NCBI RefSeq assembly: GCF_900107665.1
Contig: NZ_FNQT01000001.1
Coordinates: 1,218,398 to 1,282,397, forward strand
Direction: 5' to 3'
DNA: 64,000 bases
DNA from: Haloplanus vescus
GTDB lineage: Archaea > Halobacteriota > Halobacteria > Halobacteriales > Haloferacaceae
Shown in pieces: positions 19,311-27,030 of the stretch (positions within the stretch are counted from its first letter, which is position 1; each line of letters opens with the position of its first letter). The notes under the pieces were generated by a model. The model saw nothing but the letters and a program-made list of their open reading frames with translations, was not told the DNA's origin and ran no database searches. The position numbers and the translations under genes were made by a program.

Positions 19311-19409
19311 TTCCCGTCGGGGCATGCCGTCCTCGACGTTCTGAACCACCGATTTCGGGTGTCTGACGCCTGTCAGACCTAGGTAAGCGGTCGGACACTT
19401 TGGCGAACG

Positions 19410-19415
19410 TTTATG
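19410..19415 (+). promoter_or_regulatory. TATA-like box for salactin
   Basis: TTTATG lies 25-30 bases before the ATG at 19440, which supports a leaderless message and chooses that ATG over two in-frame ATGs at 19413 and 19416 that overlap the box itself. Confidence 0.5.
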
Positions 19416-19439
19416 ATGGCTACGGAGTATCACACGCGT

Positions 19440-20474
19440 ATGGCAAAAGGCCTAGACGTCGGCACCATGAACCTCATCTCGGCACAGCAGGAGGGCGCAG
19501 AGACGGTATTCGTCCAGCAGCGCAACTCCTTCGTCGAAATCGAGTACTCCGACATGGCAGAGCAGATGCTGTCGCGGAGTGACGTCCTCCACATTCGGAA
19601 AGACGACAAGGTGTACGTCGTCGGCGACGACGCCCTCAACTTCGCGAACATCTTCAACGAGGAGACGCGCCGCCCGATGCAACACGGCATCCTCTCCTCC
19701 GAGGAGTCGTCCGCGATTCCGATGATCAAGCTCATCACGGAGCAGGTGGTCGGCCAGCCGAACCACCCCGGAGAACGCCTGTACTTCTCCAGTCCGGCGG
19801 ACCCCATCGACTCCGACCTCTCGACGCTGTATCACGAGAAGACGCTGGAGTCGATGCTCGGTGACATGGGCTACGAGACCGAACCCATCAACGAGGGGAT
19901 GGCGGTCATCTACTCCGAACTCGCCAACCACAACTTCACGGGACTCGGCGTCTCCTTCGGCGCGGGCATGACCAACGTCTGCCTGTCGTACTACGCCGTC
20001 CCCGTCATGAAGTTCTCCATCGCCCGCGGTGGCGACTGGATCGACGAACAGGCCGCGCAGGCGACGGGCACGCCCGTCGACAAGGTCACCTCCATCAAGG
20101 AGGACGACTTCGAACTCGACTTCCGCACCGACGTGGGCGGCGTCGAGGGTGCGCTGGCCATCTACTACGAGAACCTGCTTGACTACGTCATCGAGAACAT
20201 CGCCCGCGAAGTCGACGAGGAGGACGTGGAGGAGGACCTGGACGTGCCCGTCGTCGTCACCGGCGGCACCTCCAGCCCCCGCGGCTTCGAGAAACTGTTC
20301 GAGGACCACCTCCGCGACGCCTCGATTCCGTTCTCCATCAGCGAGGTCCAGAGCGTCGACGAACCGCTCTACAGCGTCGCCCGCGGTGCGCTGGTCGCGG
20401 CCCGCTCCGACGAAGAACAGGAAGAGCAAGACGGCGAGGGCCGTCAGGCGCAGGAATCGAGCGCGGAGAACTGA
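19440..20474 (+). CDS. Salactin, haloarchaeal MreB/ParM-like actin homologue
   Basis: The protein (344 residues from [17 protein letters not shown]) has the actin-fold nucleotide-binding elements: phosphate 1 GLDVGTMNL at residues 3-11, the connect/phosphate 2 block [21 protein letters not shown] at about 168-188 (read in two parts), and the adenosine motif [17 protein letters not shown] near 275. Salactin of Halobacterium salinarum is known to form dynamically unstable filaments; I assign this gene by resemblance to that family. The C-terminal 20 residues are acidic and probably disordered. The gene converges on a zinc-ribbon gene with a 3-base gap. Confidence 0.85.
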   Translation: MAKGLDVGTMNLISAQQEGAETVFVQQRNSFVEIEYSDMAEQMLSRSDVLHIRKDDKVYVVGDDALNFANIFNEETRRPMQHGILSSEESSAIPMIKLITEQVVGQPNHPGERLYFSSPADPIDSDLSTLYHEKTLESMLGDMGYETEPINEGMAVIYSELANHNFTGLGVSFGAGMTNVCLSYYAVPVMKFSIARGGDWIDEQAAQATGTPVDKVTSIKEDDFELDFRTDVGGVEGALAIYYENLLDYVIENIAREVDEEDVEEDLDVPVVVTGGTSSPRGFEKLFEDHLRDASIPFSISEVQSVDEPLYSVARGALVAARSDEEQEEQDGEGRQAQESSAEN

Positions 20475-20477
20475 CGC

Positions 20478-20882
20478 CTACTGGCTCGCGTCGGCTTCCG
20501 TCTCGACGCTGTCGTCCGACGCTGCCTCGTCGTCAGTTTCCTCGGTGCCGGTGTCGTCGGCCACCTCGTCGGTGTCCCCGCTTTTTTCGGACGCGTCCCC
20601 GTCCGCCTGTCGCGCGTAGAACCGTCGGAGGGCGTCGTCCCACGATTCGGAGGGCTCGTTCGTCGGGCGAGAGAGCGGCGGGTGGAGGTCGACGCTCGGC
20701 GCACCGTCGCGGCCGTGTGCGCGATAGAATCGGCGGAGGGCGTCGTCCCAGGACTCGACCGCGCGGGGGTCGCCGCGGTGCTCTGCCGCGATGCCGACGT
20801 AGCCGCAGTCCTCACAGACGGACGCCTCGCTATCACTCAGGGCGTAGGTGTCGAGCGTGCCGCCACACTGCGGACAGTCCAT
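20478..20882 (-). CDS. Zinc-ribbon protein with duplicated ESWDDALRRFY motif
   Basis: A 134-residue protein beginning with a zinc ribbon (CPQCGGTL at 3-10 and CEDCGYVG at 23-30). It then has two copies of the same helix, ESWDDALRRFYRAHG at about 43-57 and ESWDDALRRFYARQA at about 78-92, joined by a Pro-rich linker. The last 40 residues are almost wholly acidic and Ser/Thr-rich, likely disordered. The paired helix looks like a binding module. It is convergent with, and only 3 bases from, the salactin gene. Confidence 0.72.
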   Translation of the reverse strand: MDCPQCGGTLDTYALSDSEASVCEDCGYVGIAAEHRGDPRAVESWDDALRRFYRAHGRDGAPSVDLHPPLSRPTNEPSESWDDALRRFYARQADGDASEKSGDTDEVADDTGTEETDDEAASDDSVETEADASQ

Positions 20883-21001
20883 ACCCCCGGATTGCTGCGA
20901 CGCCTATTCAGCCTTCCCCACCGTTTCTGTGCGTTCACAGTGTCGAACGCAGCAGTCGCGTACCCTGGCCTCAAGCGCAGCGGGTCGACTCGAGATGTAA
21001 C

Positions 21002-21009
21002 TTTATATA
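21002..21009 (+). promoter_or_regulatory. TATA box for the surface glycoprotein-like gene
   Basis: TTTATATA lies 24-31 bases before the GTG at 21033. It is a near-consensus haloarchaeal TATA box and indicates a leaderless transcript starting at that GTG. Confidence 0.65.
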
Positions 21010-21032
21010 GTCTCTCGAATGATATATTCGCA

Positions 21033-21917
21033 GTGACACACATTTCGAACTCGACAGCACTCGTCGCCGTCGCCCTCCTCCTCCTCGTCGGCGCAGTCGC
21101 CCTCCCCGTGGGTGCGGTGAGCGAACCGCGCGACCGACCGGCCGAGACGAGAGCACCAGTCCAGGTGTACGTCAGCGAGACGCTGAACATTTCGATGGTG
21201 CGCCTCTCCGGCGGCGAGCGAATCGGCACCGACCCGATAACGCTCCGAGCCGTGAGCAGCGGTGAGCGAGTCACCATCAACGACCCGACGAATGCCGACT
21301 TCGACGGATGGAAAGCCGGCGCCTACGCCGCCGTCAACGACAGCGACATCCGCGCGGACCTGAGTGTCACCCGGCCCGAAGTGTCGACGGTCACGCTCCG
21401 CGACGAACGGTCGCTCCGCGTCAACGGCGAATCCATCGCCCCCGAGCGACTGAATCGGCTGACGATTCTGGCCCAGTACGACTTCGCGTCGGTGGACCGC
21501 CTCGACGTCACCGTCACAGGGCCGTCGGGGTCGGAAGTGGCCACCGGTCGTATCACCGAGAGCGGGGGGCAAATTACGGTCGACCTCGGTGAACCCCAAC
21601 CGGGCACCTACCGCGTCATGGTGGCTGGGAGCAACGTCGACGCAGGAAACAGAACGGAGACGGTTCGCGTGAAGGGCGTGACGGCGACGCCGACGGCCGA
21701 ACCGACGGCGACATCGACAGCGACGCCGACGGCCACGGCCACCGCGACGGCCACAGCCACCGCGACACCGACGCCAGAACCGACCGCCACCGCAACGGCA
21801 ACGTCGACGGCCACGGCGACGCCGACTACGACGACGGGAGACGGGACTGGATTCGGCGTCGTCGCGGCGCTGCTCGCACTCGTGAGCCTCCTCGCGGGGC
21901 TGGTCCGGCGACACTAA
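21033..21917 (+). CDS. Secreted, C-terminally anchored surface glycoprotein-like protein
   Basis: Starts at GTG (VTHISNSTALVAVALLLLVG), placed by the TATA box. Residues about 9-27 form a Sec signal ending near VGAVSEP. A beta-rich ectodomain follows (about 30-200; e.g. GPSGSEVATGRITESGGQIT, and PQPGTYRVMVAGSNVD). Next come a stalk of about 60 residues made almost only of Thr, Ala and Pro, then GDGTGFGVVAALLALVSLLAGLVRRH split as GTGFG, a hydrophobic helix and RRH. The ending has the layout of archaeosortase-processed PGF-CTERM proteins, with TGFG in place of PGFG. The stalk is a likely O-glycosylation site. 294 residues. Confidence 0.75.
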   Translation: MTHISNSTALVAVALLLLVGAVALPVGAVSEPRDRPAETRAPVQVYVSETLNISMVRLSGGERIGTDPITLRAVSSGERVTINDPTNADFDGWKAGAYAAVNDSDIRADLSVTRPEVSTVTLRDERSLRVNGESIAPERLNRLTILAQYDFASVDRLDVTVTGPSGSEVATGRITESGGQITVDLGEPQPGTYRVMVAGSNVDAGNRTETVRVKGVTATPTAEPTATSTATPTATATATATATATPTPEPTATATATSTATATPTTTTGDGTGFGVVAALLALVSLLAGLVRRH

Positions 21918-22552
21918 TCCACGGACTGCGTCCGTTCGAACCGATACGGCGGGAGGCGAAGGTCGTCGAGCTCCGGCATGTGCTTGACGTTGTAGACGAC
22001 GCGCATCTCGGCAGTCGAGGGCGCGCCGAGACAGGACAGGTGGATGCCGCGCTCGGTCAGCTCGCGGGAGAGGACGTGGTCGATTTGAACCGTCATCTCG
22101 CCCTCGACGACGGCGACGGCGCAGTTCGCGCACGCCCCACCGCGACACGCGTAGGGCCACGCGAATCCACGATTTTCCGCGGCTTCGAGGAGCGTCTCGC
22201 CCGGTTCGACCAGAAACGCACCGTAGTCGGTGGGGTCGAGGTCGGCCGCCGCCGCACGGTCGAAGAGGCCGTCATCGGTGAGCGACCACCCGCGGTCGTC
22301 GACCACCTCGTAGTTCAGATACTCGACGCGGGACTGGGCGTAGTGTGTGTCGTCGGTACCGGCGTCCGGAGCGTCCGTCTCGCCGTCGCGCATGGCCTGA
22401 ATCGTCTCGTAGGCCCGCTTGACTCGCTGGAACGCGCGGGTCGAGCCACCCTGGTCGGGGTGGGTCTCCATCACACGACGGCGGTACGCCTGGTCGACCG
22501 CCGCGTCGTCCGCGTCCGGCGCCACTCCCAACACCTCGAACGGGGCGTCCAC
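21914..22552 (-). CDS. J-domain fused to a haloarchaeal [2Fe-2S] ferredoxin
   Basis: Residues 1-60 form a DnaJ-type J-domain (PFEVLGVAPDADDAAVDQAYR, then METHPDQGGS with the HPD tripeptide). From about 85 the protein follows haloarchaeal plant-type ferredoxin: RVEYLNYEVVDDRGW, DYGAFLVEPGETLLEAAENRG, the cluster ligands CRGGACANC and a fourth cysteine in LSCLGAPSTAEM, ending VVYNVKHMPE. The J-domain may recruit Hsp70 during Fe-S assembly, or the protein may be an electron carrier with a chaperone-contact tag; both are inference. The GTG at 22552 puts the J-domain at the very N-terminus; a GTG at 22618 would add 22 residues. Confidence 0.85.
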   Translation of the reverse strand: MDAPFEVLGVAPDADDAAVDQAYRRRVMETHPDQGGSTRAFQRVKRAYETIQAMRDGETDAPDAGTDDTHYAQSRVEYLNYEVVDDRGWSLTDDGLFDRAAAADLDPTDYGAFLVEPGETLLEAAENRGFAWPYACRGGACANCAVAVVEGEMTVQIDHVLSRELTERGIHLSCLGAPSTAEMRVVYNVKHMPELDDLRLPPYRFERTQSVD

Positions 22553-22622
22553 GGGCGTGAGTAGGGGGGATGGCGCATTAAGGCTGTCCGGGGACTCACC
22601 TGTCAGGCCACGAGGCACGAGC

Positions 22623-22631
22623 TATTTATTA
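22623..22631 (+). promoter_or_regulatory. TATA-like box for the receiver-GAF gene
   Basis: TATTTATTA lies 29-37 bases before the ATG at 22660. The same AT-rich patch could serve the divergent J-domain-ferredoxin gene. Confidence 0.45.
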
Positions 22632-22659
22632 CGGCCGGCCGGACTGTCAAGACGATTGG

Positions 22660-23538
22660 ATGATTCTGTGTGTAGACCCGGACGAACGGGCGCGGACGGC
22701 GACCGTCGACGCGTTCGACGAGGCGGGTTTCGAGACGCGTGCAGCGTCGTCGTCAGCGACTGCCCGGCGGGTTCTCGACGAGACGGACACCGTCGATGCC
22801 CTCGTCACCGAGTACGAGCTGCCCGACGGGACCGGTCTCGAACTGGTGCGTGACGCTCGTGAACTGTCGCCGGACACCGCGTGCGTGCTGTTCACGGCGG
22901 TCGGCCTCGACGACATCGACACGAGCGAGTTCGGCGGTGTCGTGGCCGAATTCGTCTCGAAAGACGACCCCGACGCACGGGCGGAGGTCGTCGCCCGCGT
23001 CGAGCAGAGCGTCGCGCTCCAGACGCAGACGGCGTATCCGCTCCCGGAGGACGAGGGCGCACGCGTGGCCGCGCTCGAACGCTACGCCGCGAACCCCGCG
23101 GAACTCGGCGACTCTATCGACCGACTGGCGGAGCTGGCGACCGCGCTGTTCGACGTCGACTCGTCCGCTATCGGCCTCATCGACGCCCACGAGCAGCGCT
23201 TCCTCGCGTGTCACGGCATCTCCTTCGACCCAGTCGACCGCGAGGACACGGTGTGTACCTACGCGATTCTCGACGACGACGTGACCGTGTTCGAGGACAC
23301 GCAGGACGACCCCCGCTTCAGCGGGAACGAGGGCCTCGCGGCCGCGAACATCCGCTTCTACGCGAGTGCGTCGCTCACCACGCCCGACGGCCACCACATC
23401 GGGACGTTCTGCGTGTACGACGACACGCCCCGGACGTTCTCCGAGCGTGACCGTCACCACCTCCAGTTGCTCGCCGACGAGGCGATGGAACAGTTGGAGT
23501 TGCGCCGACAGCTCAAAGGGGGTGAGCGCGATGTCTGA
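22660..23538 (+). CDS. Receiver-GAF sensor protein with a degenerate phosphoacceptor
   Basis: A 292-residue cytoplasmic protein. Residues 1-115 are a CheY-like receiver (MILCVDPDERARTATVDAF, then DALVTEYELPDGTGLELV, then VSKDDPDARAE with the conserved Lys). The position normally held by the phosphorylated aspartate, four residues before LPDG's proline, is glutamate (TEYELP), which would mimic phosphorylation. Residues about 135-285 are a GAF domain (SSAIGLIDAHEQRFLACHG, VCTYAILDDDVTVFED, YASASLTTPDGHHIGTFCV). There is no kinase or output domain. Its last 8 bases overlap the next gene, so the two likely work together. Confidence 0.85.
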   Translation: MILCVDPDERARTATVDAFDEAGFETRAASSSATARRVLDETDTVDALVTEYELPDGTGLELVRDARELSPDTACVLFTAVGLDDIDTSEFGGVVAEFVSKDDPDARAEVVARVEQSVALQTQTAYPLPEDEGARVAALERYAANPAELGDSIDRLAELATALFDVDSSAIGLIDAHEQRFLACHGISFDPVDREDTVCTYAILDDDVTVFEDTQDDPRFSGNEGLAAANIRFYASASLTTPDGHHIGTFCVYDDTPRTFSERDRHHLQLLADEAMEQLELRRQLKGGERDV

Positions 23539-24178
23539 GGGCTACAGTTTCGCGTCGCTCCCACTCGCGGACATCCGCCCGGGGACGACGGTGCTCGTGG
23601 CCGGGCCGATTCACGGCGGCGCGCGCGAACTCGGTCTGCGGATGCTCGCCGGCGAATCGGACGAAGGCGCTATCATCGTCTCGACGAACGAGCGGTCGAG
23701 CCGCATCGTCGAGGAGTGCAAACGCGTCGGCCTCGACGTGCGGGCCGACAGCACGGCCATCCTCGACTGCGTGGGCGACGAGGACCAGAGCGTGCCCGCT
23801 CGCGTCCTGCCGCTCTCCGGACCCTCGGATCTCACGGGCATCGGGATGCGCTTCTCGGACGTGTATCGGGACTTCCAGCGCGCCGGCATCGACCGCGTGC
23901 GGACCGGCCTCTACACCACGTCGACGCTGCTCACGTTCAACGACCTGCAGACCGTCTCGCGGTTCGTCCACACGCTCGTCGGCCGCATCGACAGCGTGGA
24001 CGGCCTCGGCATCCTGCTCATCGACCCCTCGAATCACGACGAGCGAGCGGTCGGCACGCTGGCGCAGTTCTGTAACGGCCGGATCGACGTGCGCGACGCA
24101 GACGACGGCCCCGAATTGCGCGCCCGTGGACTGGCAGACCAGCCTCGCGACTGGACGCCGTTCGACCCGACCGAGTGA
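23531..24178 (+). CDS. KaiC/RadA-like haloarchaeal protein lacking a Walker A motif
   Basis: A 215-residue protein with the fold outline of a RecA/KaiC domain: TTVLVAGPIHGGARELGLRM takes the place of the P-loop but lacks the GxxxxGKT lysine. It is followed by DEGAIIVSTNERSSRIVEEC, a Walker-B-like strand GLGILLIDPSNHDE and a C-terminal beta region. Haloarchaeal proteins of this kind commonly sit beside two-component genes. It overlaps the receiver-GAF gene by 8 bases, arguing for a joint signalling function. ATP hydrolysis seems unlikely. Confidence 0.75.
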   Translation: MSEGYSFASLPLADIRPGTTVLVAGPIHGGARELGLRMLAGESDEGAIIVSTNERSSRIVEECKRVGLDVRADSTAILDCVGDEDQSVPARVLPLSGPSDLTGIGMRFSDVYRDFQRAGIDRVRTGLYTTSTLLTFNDLQTVSRFVHTLVGRIDSVDGLGILLIDPSNHDERAVGTLAQFCNGRIDVRDADDGPELRARGLADQPRDWTPFDPTE

Positions 24179-24202
24179 TTCGAGGCTGTCGCTGACGAAT
24201 TG

Positions 24203-24230
24203 AAAGTGGGGAAAATGGGCCGGCACGAAT
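24203..24230. repeat. Partial duplicate of the tRNA-Pro 3' end and its flank (att-like)
   Basis: This stretch repeats, with a 2-base difference, the sequence at 24329-24357. It covers the last 15 or so bases of tRNA-Pro plus the T-rich 3' flank (on the plus strand AAAATGGGCCGGCACGAAT is common to both). Such duplications arise when an element integrates at a tRNA 3' end; only about 100 bases now separate the two copies. Confidence 0.6.
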
Positions 24231-24244
24231 CGTGAATCACGGTC

Positions 24245-24261
24245 GCAAATCTTCGATTTGC
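24245..24261. repeat. Short inverted repeat between the att-like copies
   Basis: GCAAATC and GATTTGC form a 7-bp stem around a TTC loop. Six bases later a 13-base string GATTCAAATTCGT, identical to part of the tRNA-Pro T-arm but on the opposite strand, occurs at 24267-24279. Together they look like remnants of recombination. The rest of 24179-24474 holds only the tRNA and its promoter; I see no protein gene there. Confidence 0.5.
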
Positions 24262-24342
24262 TCCCTGATTCAAATTCGTCCAGTATTCCACACCCACTAC
24301 AGACGCCTCGCTAACGCTCGTCGTTGTGAAGTGGGGTGAAAA

Positions 24343-24415
24343 TGGGCCGGCACGAATTTGAATCGTGGTTACGGCCACCCGAAGGCCGAAGGATACCAAG
24401 CTACCCCACCGGCCC
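24343..24415 (-). tRNA. tRNA-Pro (anticodon CGG)
   Basis: Read on the minus strand: acceptor stem GGGCCGG with CCGGCCC and discriminator A. The D-arm contains AGCTTGGTA. The anticodon stem CGGCC/GGCCG encloses the loop TTCGGGT, so the anticodon is CGG. A 4-base variable loop is followed by a T-arm CACGA-TTCAAAT-TCGTG. All stems pair perfectly except one or two D-stem positions. CCA is not encoded. No intron. A T-rich stretch just past the 3' end could terminate transcription. Confidence 0.93.
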
Positions 24416-24440
24416 GCAGTGAGAAAAACACCTGCGGCGA

Positions 24441-24446
24441 GTTTAA
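24441..24446 (-). promoter_or_regulatory. TATA-like box for tRNA-Pro
   Basis: On the minus strand TTAAAC lies 26-31 bases before the first base of tRNA-Pro, the distance expected for the archaeal TATA box. Confidence 0.5.
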
Positions 24447-24474
24447 CAGTTGTGATTCAGCGGCCGGCCAGAGG

Positions 24475-25065
24475 TCAATACGACTCGAAGCCGTCGGTGT
24501 CCAGGTAGTTGTGCGCGACGGTGATGGCGTGGTCGGCGTGGAGCGCCGTCGGCCCGAGTCGAACCCGCAGGTCCGCCCGGTCAGAGAGGAGCGACGCCTC
24601 AGCGTCGGTGAAGTCGTGGTGGTCCGAGAGGACGAACACGGGGTCGGTGGGCGGTTCGGCGTCGACGACGGGGGTGCCGTCCTCGTGGAGGTGGACGAGC
24701 GAGCCATCGAGGGCGTCGAGGGTCGCCGCGAACCCGCGGCGGCGGATGGCGACGCCGGGACTCGATTCGACCGGCTGGTGGCCGATGGCGTCCTCGCGAC
24801 GGTCGAGGGCGTTGCGAATCAGGGCGGCCGTGCTCCGCTCGTCGGGGTTGAGTCGGCGGAGGTCGGCGCCGTCGAAGGTGACGGTGAACTCGTCGCCGAG
24901 GACGAGGTGGACGCGAACGTCCTCCCGGAGCGCGTGCGAGAGGAAGAAAGCGGAGTTGACACACCGACAGAGCACGTCGAGGCGTCCGGCGGCGCCCGCG
25001 AGGTCGTCGAGCGCGAAGTCGGGGGTCGTGGGGGCGTCGTGACCGATGACGACGAACTGGCGCAT
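24475..25065 (-). CDS. trmY: tRNA (pseudouridine(54)-N1)-methyltransferase TrmY
   Basis: A SPOUT-class methyltransferase that turns pseudouridine 54 of tRNA into N1-methylpseudouridine using SAM; it acts after Pus10 (gene at 7250-8530). The 196-residue protein begins [20 protein letters not shown], contains [20 protein letters not shown], the SAM-binding knot strands VHLVLGDE and [15 protein letters not shown], and [23 protein letters not shown], typical of TrmY. The gene ends beyond the tRNA-Pro region and lies 34 bases downstream of the ABC permease. Confidence 0.94.
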   Translation of the reverse strand: MRQFVVIGHDAPTTPDFALDDLAGAAGRLDVLCRCVNSAFFLSHALREDVRVHLVLGDEFTVTFDGADLRRLNPDERSTAALIRNALDRREDAIGHQPVESSPGVAIRRRGFAATLDALDGSLVHLHEDGTPVVDAEPPTDPVFVLSDHHDFTDAEASLLSDRADLRVRLGPTALHADHAITVAHNYLDTDGFESY

Positions 25066-25099
25066 GGCCGCTCTGCGTGGCCGGCGGCCTTGGCTCTGG

Positions 25100-25861
25100 C
25101 TATTCGGTCAGGCCGTAGCCACGCTTGAAGAGCAGGTAGTCGACGAGGAGGACGACCACCGTCGTCGCCGAGAGGACGACGAGGGAGACGTTCGGGTCGA
25201 TTTCGGTGACGCCGATCATGCCGTAGCGGACGCCGTTGACCATGTAGACCATCGGGTTCAGCAGGGAAATCTGGCGCCAGAGCGGCGGCAACACGTCGAG
25301 CGAGTAGAAGACGGCGCCGAAGAACACCAGCGGGCGGAGGATGAACTGGTTCATGACCGTCAGGTAGTCGAAGTCGTCGGCCCAGAGGCCACCGATGATG
25401 CCGAGGCCGCCGAACAGCGTCGTGATGACCAGTAGGAAGCTGACCAGATAGAGGGGATGAGAGATGGGCACAGCGGTAAACACGAGTCCGACAGCGACGA
25501 TGAGGACGGCGGTGAGGACGCCACGGGTGGCGCTCGCGATGACGTACGCCGAGACCATGCTGAGATTCGACAGCGGAGTCACGATGACGGCGTCGATGTA
25601 ATCGTTCCACCGGCCGTGGAAAATCGAGAACGAGGCGTTCTCGAAGGCGTCGGAGATGGCGCCCAAGACGACCAGGCCCGGCAACACGAACTGGATGTAG
25701 CTCACGCCCGCGATGGCGCCGATGCGACTGCCGAGGATGACGCCGAACACGGAGAAGTAGAGCGCGTTCGTGATGATGGGGGGGAGGAACGTGTTGTAGG
25801 GACGCCTGACGAAGCGGAGAATCTCCCGGCGGGTCAGCGTCTTCAGGCCGACGAGGCTCAC
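25100..25861 (-). CDS. ABC-2 type transport permease
   Basis: The membrane half of an ABC exporter. The 253-residue protein has about six hydrophobic segments and the ABC-2 signature region around [53 protein letters not shown] and [20 protein letters not shown] are also characteristic. The start overlaps the stop of the ATPase gene by four bases, so both are made from one transcript. Substrate is unknown; relatives export drugs, lipids or polysaccharides. Confidence 0.92.
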   Translation of the reverse strand: MSLVGLKTLTRREILRFVRRPYNTFLPPIITNALYFSVFGVILGSRIGAIAGVSYIQFVLPGLVVLGAISDAFENASFSIFHGRWNDYIDAVIVTPLSNLSMVSAYVIASATRGVLTAVLIVAVGLVFTAVPISHPLYLVSFLLVITTLFGGLGIIGGLWADDFDYLTVMNQFILRPLVFFGAVFYSLDVLPPLWRQISLLNPMVYMVNGVRYGMIGVTEIDPNVSLVVLSATTVVVLLVDYLLFKRGYGLTE

Positions 25862-26805
25862 GCTTGCCCCTCCGGAACGGCGGTGTCCTGTCGCGTCATC
25901 TCGACGAACACCTCTTCGAGCGAGGTGCGGGACACGTCAAGGTCGACGATTTCGTAGCCGGCGTCGTCGAGTTCGCGGACCAGGTCGGGGGCGACCACGC
26001 CGCCGCGGGACGCGGCGACGACGAGGCGACCGTCTTCGACGTCGACGGCCTCGATGTGGCCGTCGCCGACGGTGATGTCGGGGACGGACTGAATCGGGTC
26101 GCGGAAGGTGACGGTGATGCGGTCGGTGCCGCTGTCCATGAGTTCGTCGGGGGTGCTCACGGTCACGACCCGTCCGCTGTCGAGGATGGCCACCTCGTCA
26201 CAGAGGCGTTCGGCTTCCTCGATGTAGTGGGTGGTGAGAAGGATGGTCGTCCCTCCCTCGTTGAGGTCGGTGATGAGGTCCCAGAGGTCGTGTCGGAGCT
26301 GGACGTCGACGCCGGCGGTCGGTTCGTCGAGGATGAGGAGGTCCGGCTGGGTGACGAGCGCACGGGCGATGAGGAAGCGGCGCTTCATGCCGCCCGAGAG
26401 CCAGTCGAAGCGGGTGTCGCGTTTCTCGTAGATGCCGACCTGTTTCAGCACCTCGTCGGCGCGCTCCCGCGCCTCGCTCGCGGGGATACCGTGGTATCCA
26501 GCCTTGTGCTCTAGTACCTCTCGAATCGGGAAGAAGCGGTCGACGTTGAACTCTTGGGGCGCGACGCCGATGTGGTTCCGGGCCTCGCGGTAGTCCGCCT
26601 CGATGTCGTGTCCGAACACGCGCGCCTCGCCGCCGCTCTTGCGAACGAGGCCGACGAGGATGTTGATGAACGTCGTCTTGCCCGCGCCGTTCGGACCGAG
26701 GAGGCCGAAGAAACTCCCCTCGGGCACCGTCAGCGAAACGCCGTCGAGTGCCGTCACGTCGCCGTATTCCTTCCTGAGATCGTCGATCTCTATCGCAGCC
26801 ACCAT
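25858..26805 (-). CDS. ABC transporter ATP-binding protein (DrrA/NodI type)
   Basis: Energises the permease encoded just downstream. The 315-residue protein has Walker A GPNGAGKTT (about residues 36-44), Q-loop VAPQEFNVDRFFP, signature LSGGMKRRFLIARAL, Walker B LLILDEPTAGVD and the H-loop TTHYIEEAERLCDE. The ~85-residue C-terminal extension ending [12 protein letters not shown] is the regulatory domain found in DrrA-like ATPases. A TATA-like TTAATT lies about 28 bases before the ATG on the minus strand, fitting a near-leaderless message. Confidence 0.94.
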   Translation of the reverse strand: MVAAIEIDDLRKEYGDVTALDGVSLTVPEGSFFGLLGPNGAGKTTFINILVGLVRKSGGEARVFGHDIEADYREARNHIGVAPQEFNVDRFFPIREVLEHKAGYHGIPASEARERADEVLKQVGIYEKRDTRFDWLSGGMKRRFLIARALVTQPDLLILDEPTAGVDVQLRHDLWDLITDLNEGGTTILLTTHYIEEAERLCDEVAILDSGRVVTVSTPDELMDSGTDRITVTFRDPIQSVPDITVGDGHIEAVDVEDGRLVVAASRGGVVAPDLVRELDDAGYEIVDLDVSRTSLEEVFVEMTRQDTAVPEGQA

Positions 26806-26871
26806 CTACCGGGAATCGGCGCTGGACGGAATTAAGCCCCGTGGAGTCGGGGTCCGCAAGCGTGAGGTTGT

Positions 26872-26886
26872 ATCACACCATGTGAT
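26872..26886. promoter_or_regulatory. Palindrome in the aceA upstream region
   Basis: ATCACA and TGTGAT form a perfect 6-bp inverted repeat around CCA. It sits just upstream of a markedly AT-rich stretch (26886-26938), which probably holds the promoter of the small gene and aceA, or lies between that promoter and the divergent ABC operon. A binding site for a regulator is a reasonable guess. The region 26806-27030 otherwise contains no convincing gene. Confidence 0.4.
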
Positions 26887-27030
26887 TAAATGACATTAAC
26901 AAATATTATCATTAAAAATCATTATGTTTATTTACCTCCCAATCCTGGGTCCGGTTGCAATGCACGTACGCTCTCTCGCGGAGACGGCCCGCACCGCCCG
27001 ACGACCGACGACCGACCCGACACTCACACC

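Noticed and set aside
21690-21840. GCGACG-rich repetitive stretch
   Set aside because: It encodes the Thr/Ala/Pro stalk of the surface protein; not an independent repeat element.
26890-27030. N-terminal extension of the small protein before aceA
   Set aside because: The first 47 residues come from the AT-rich promoter region and are compositionally unlike the rest; the ATG at 27031 is preferred.
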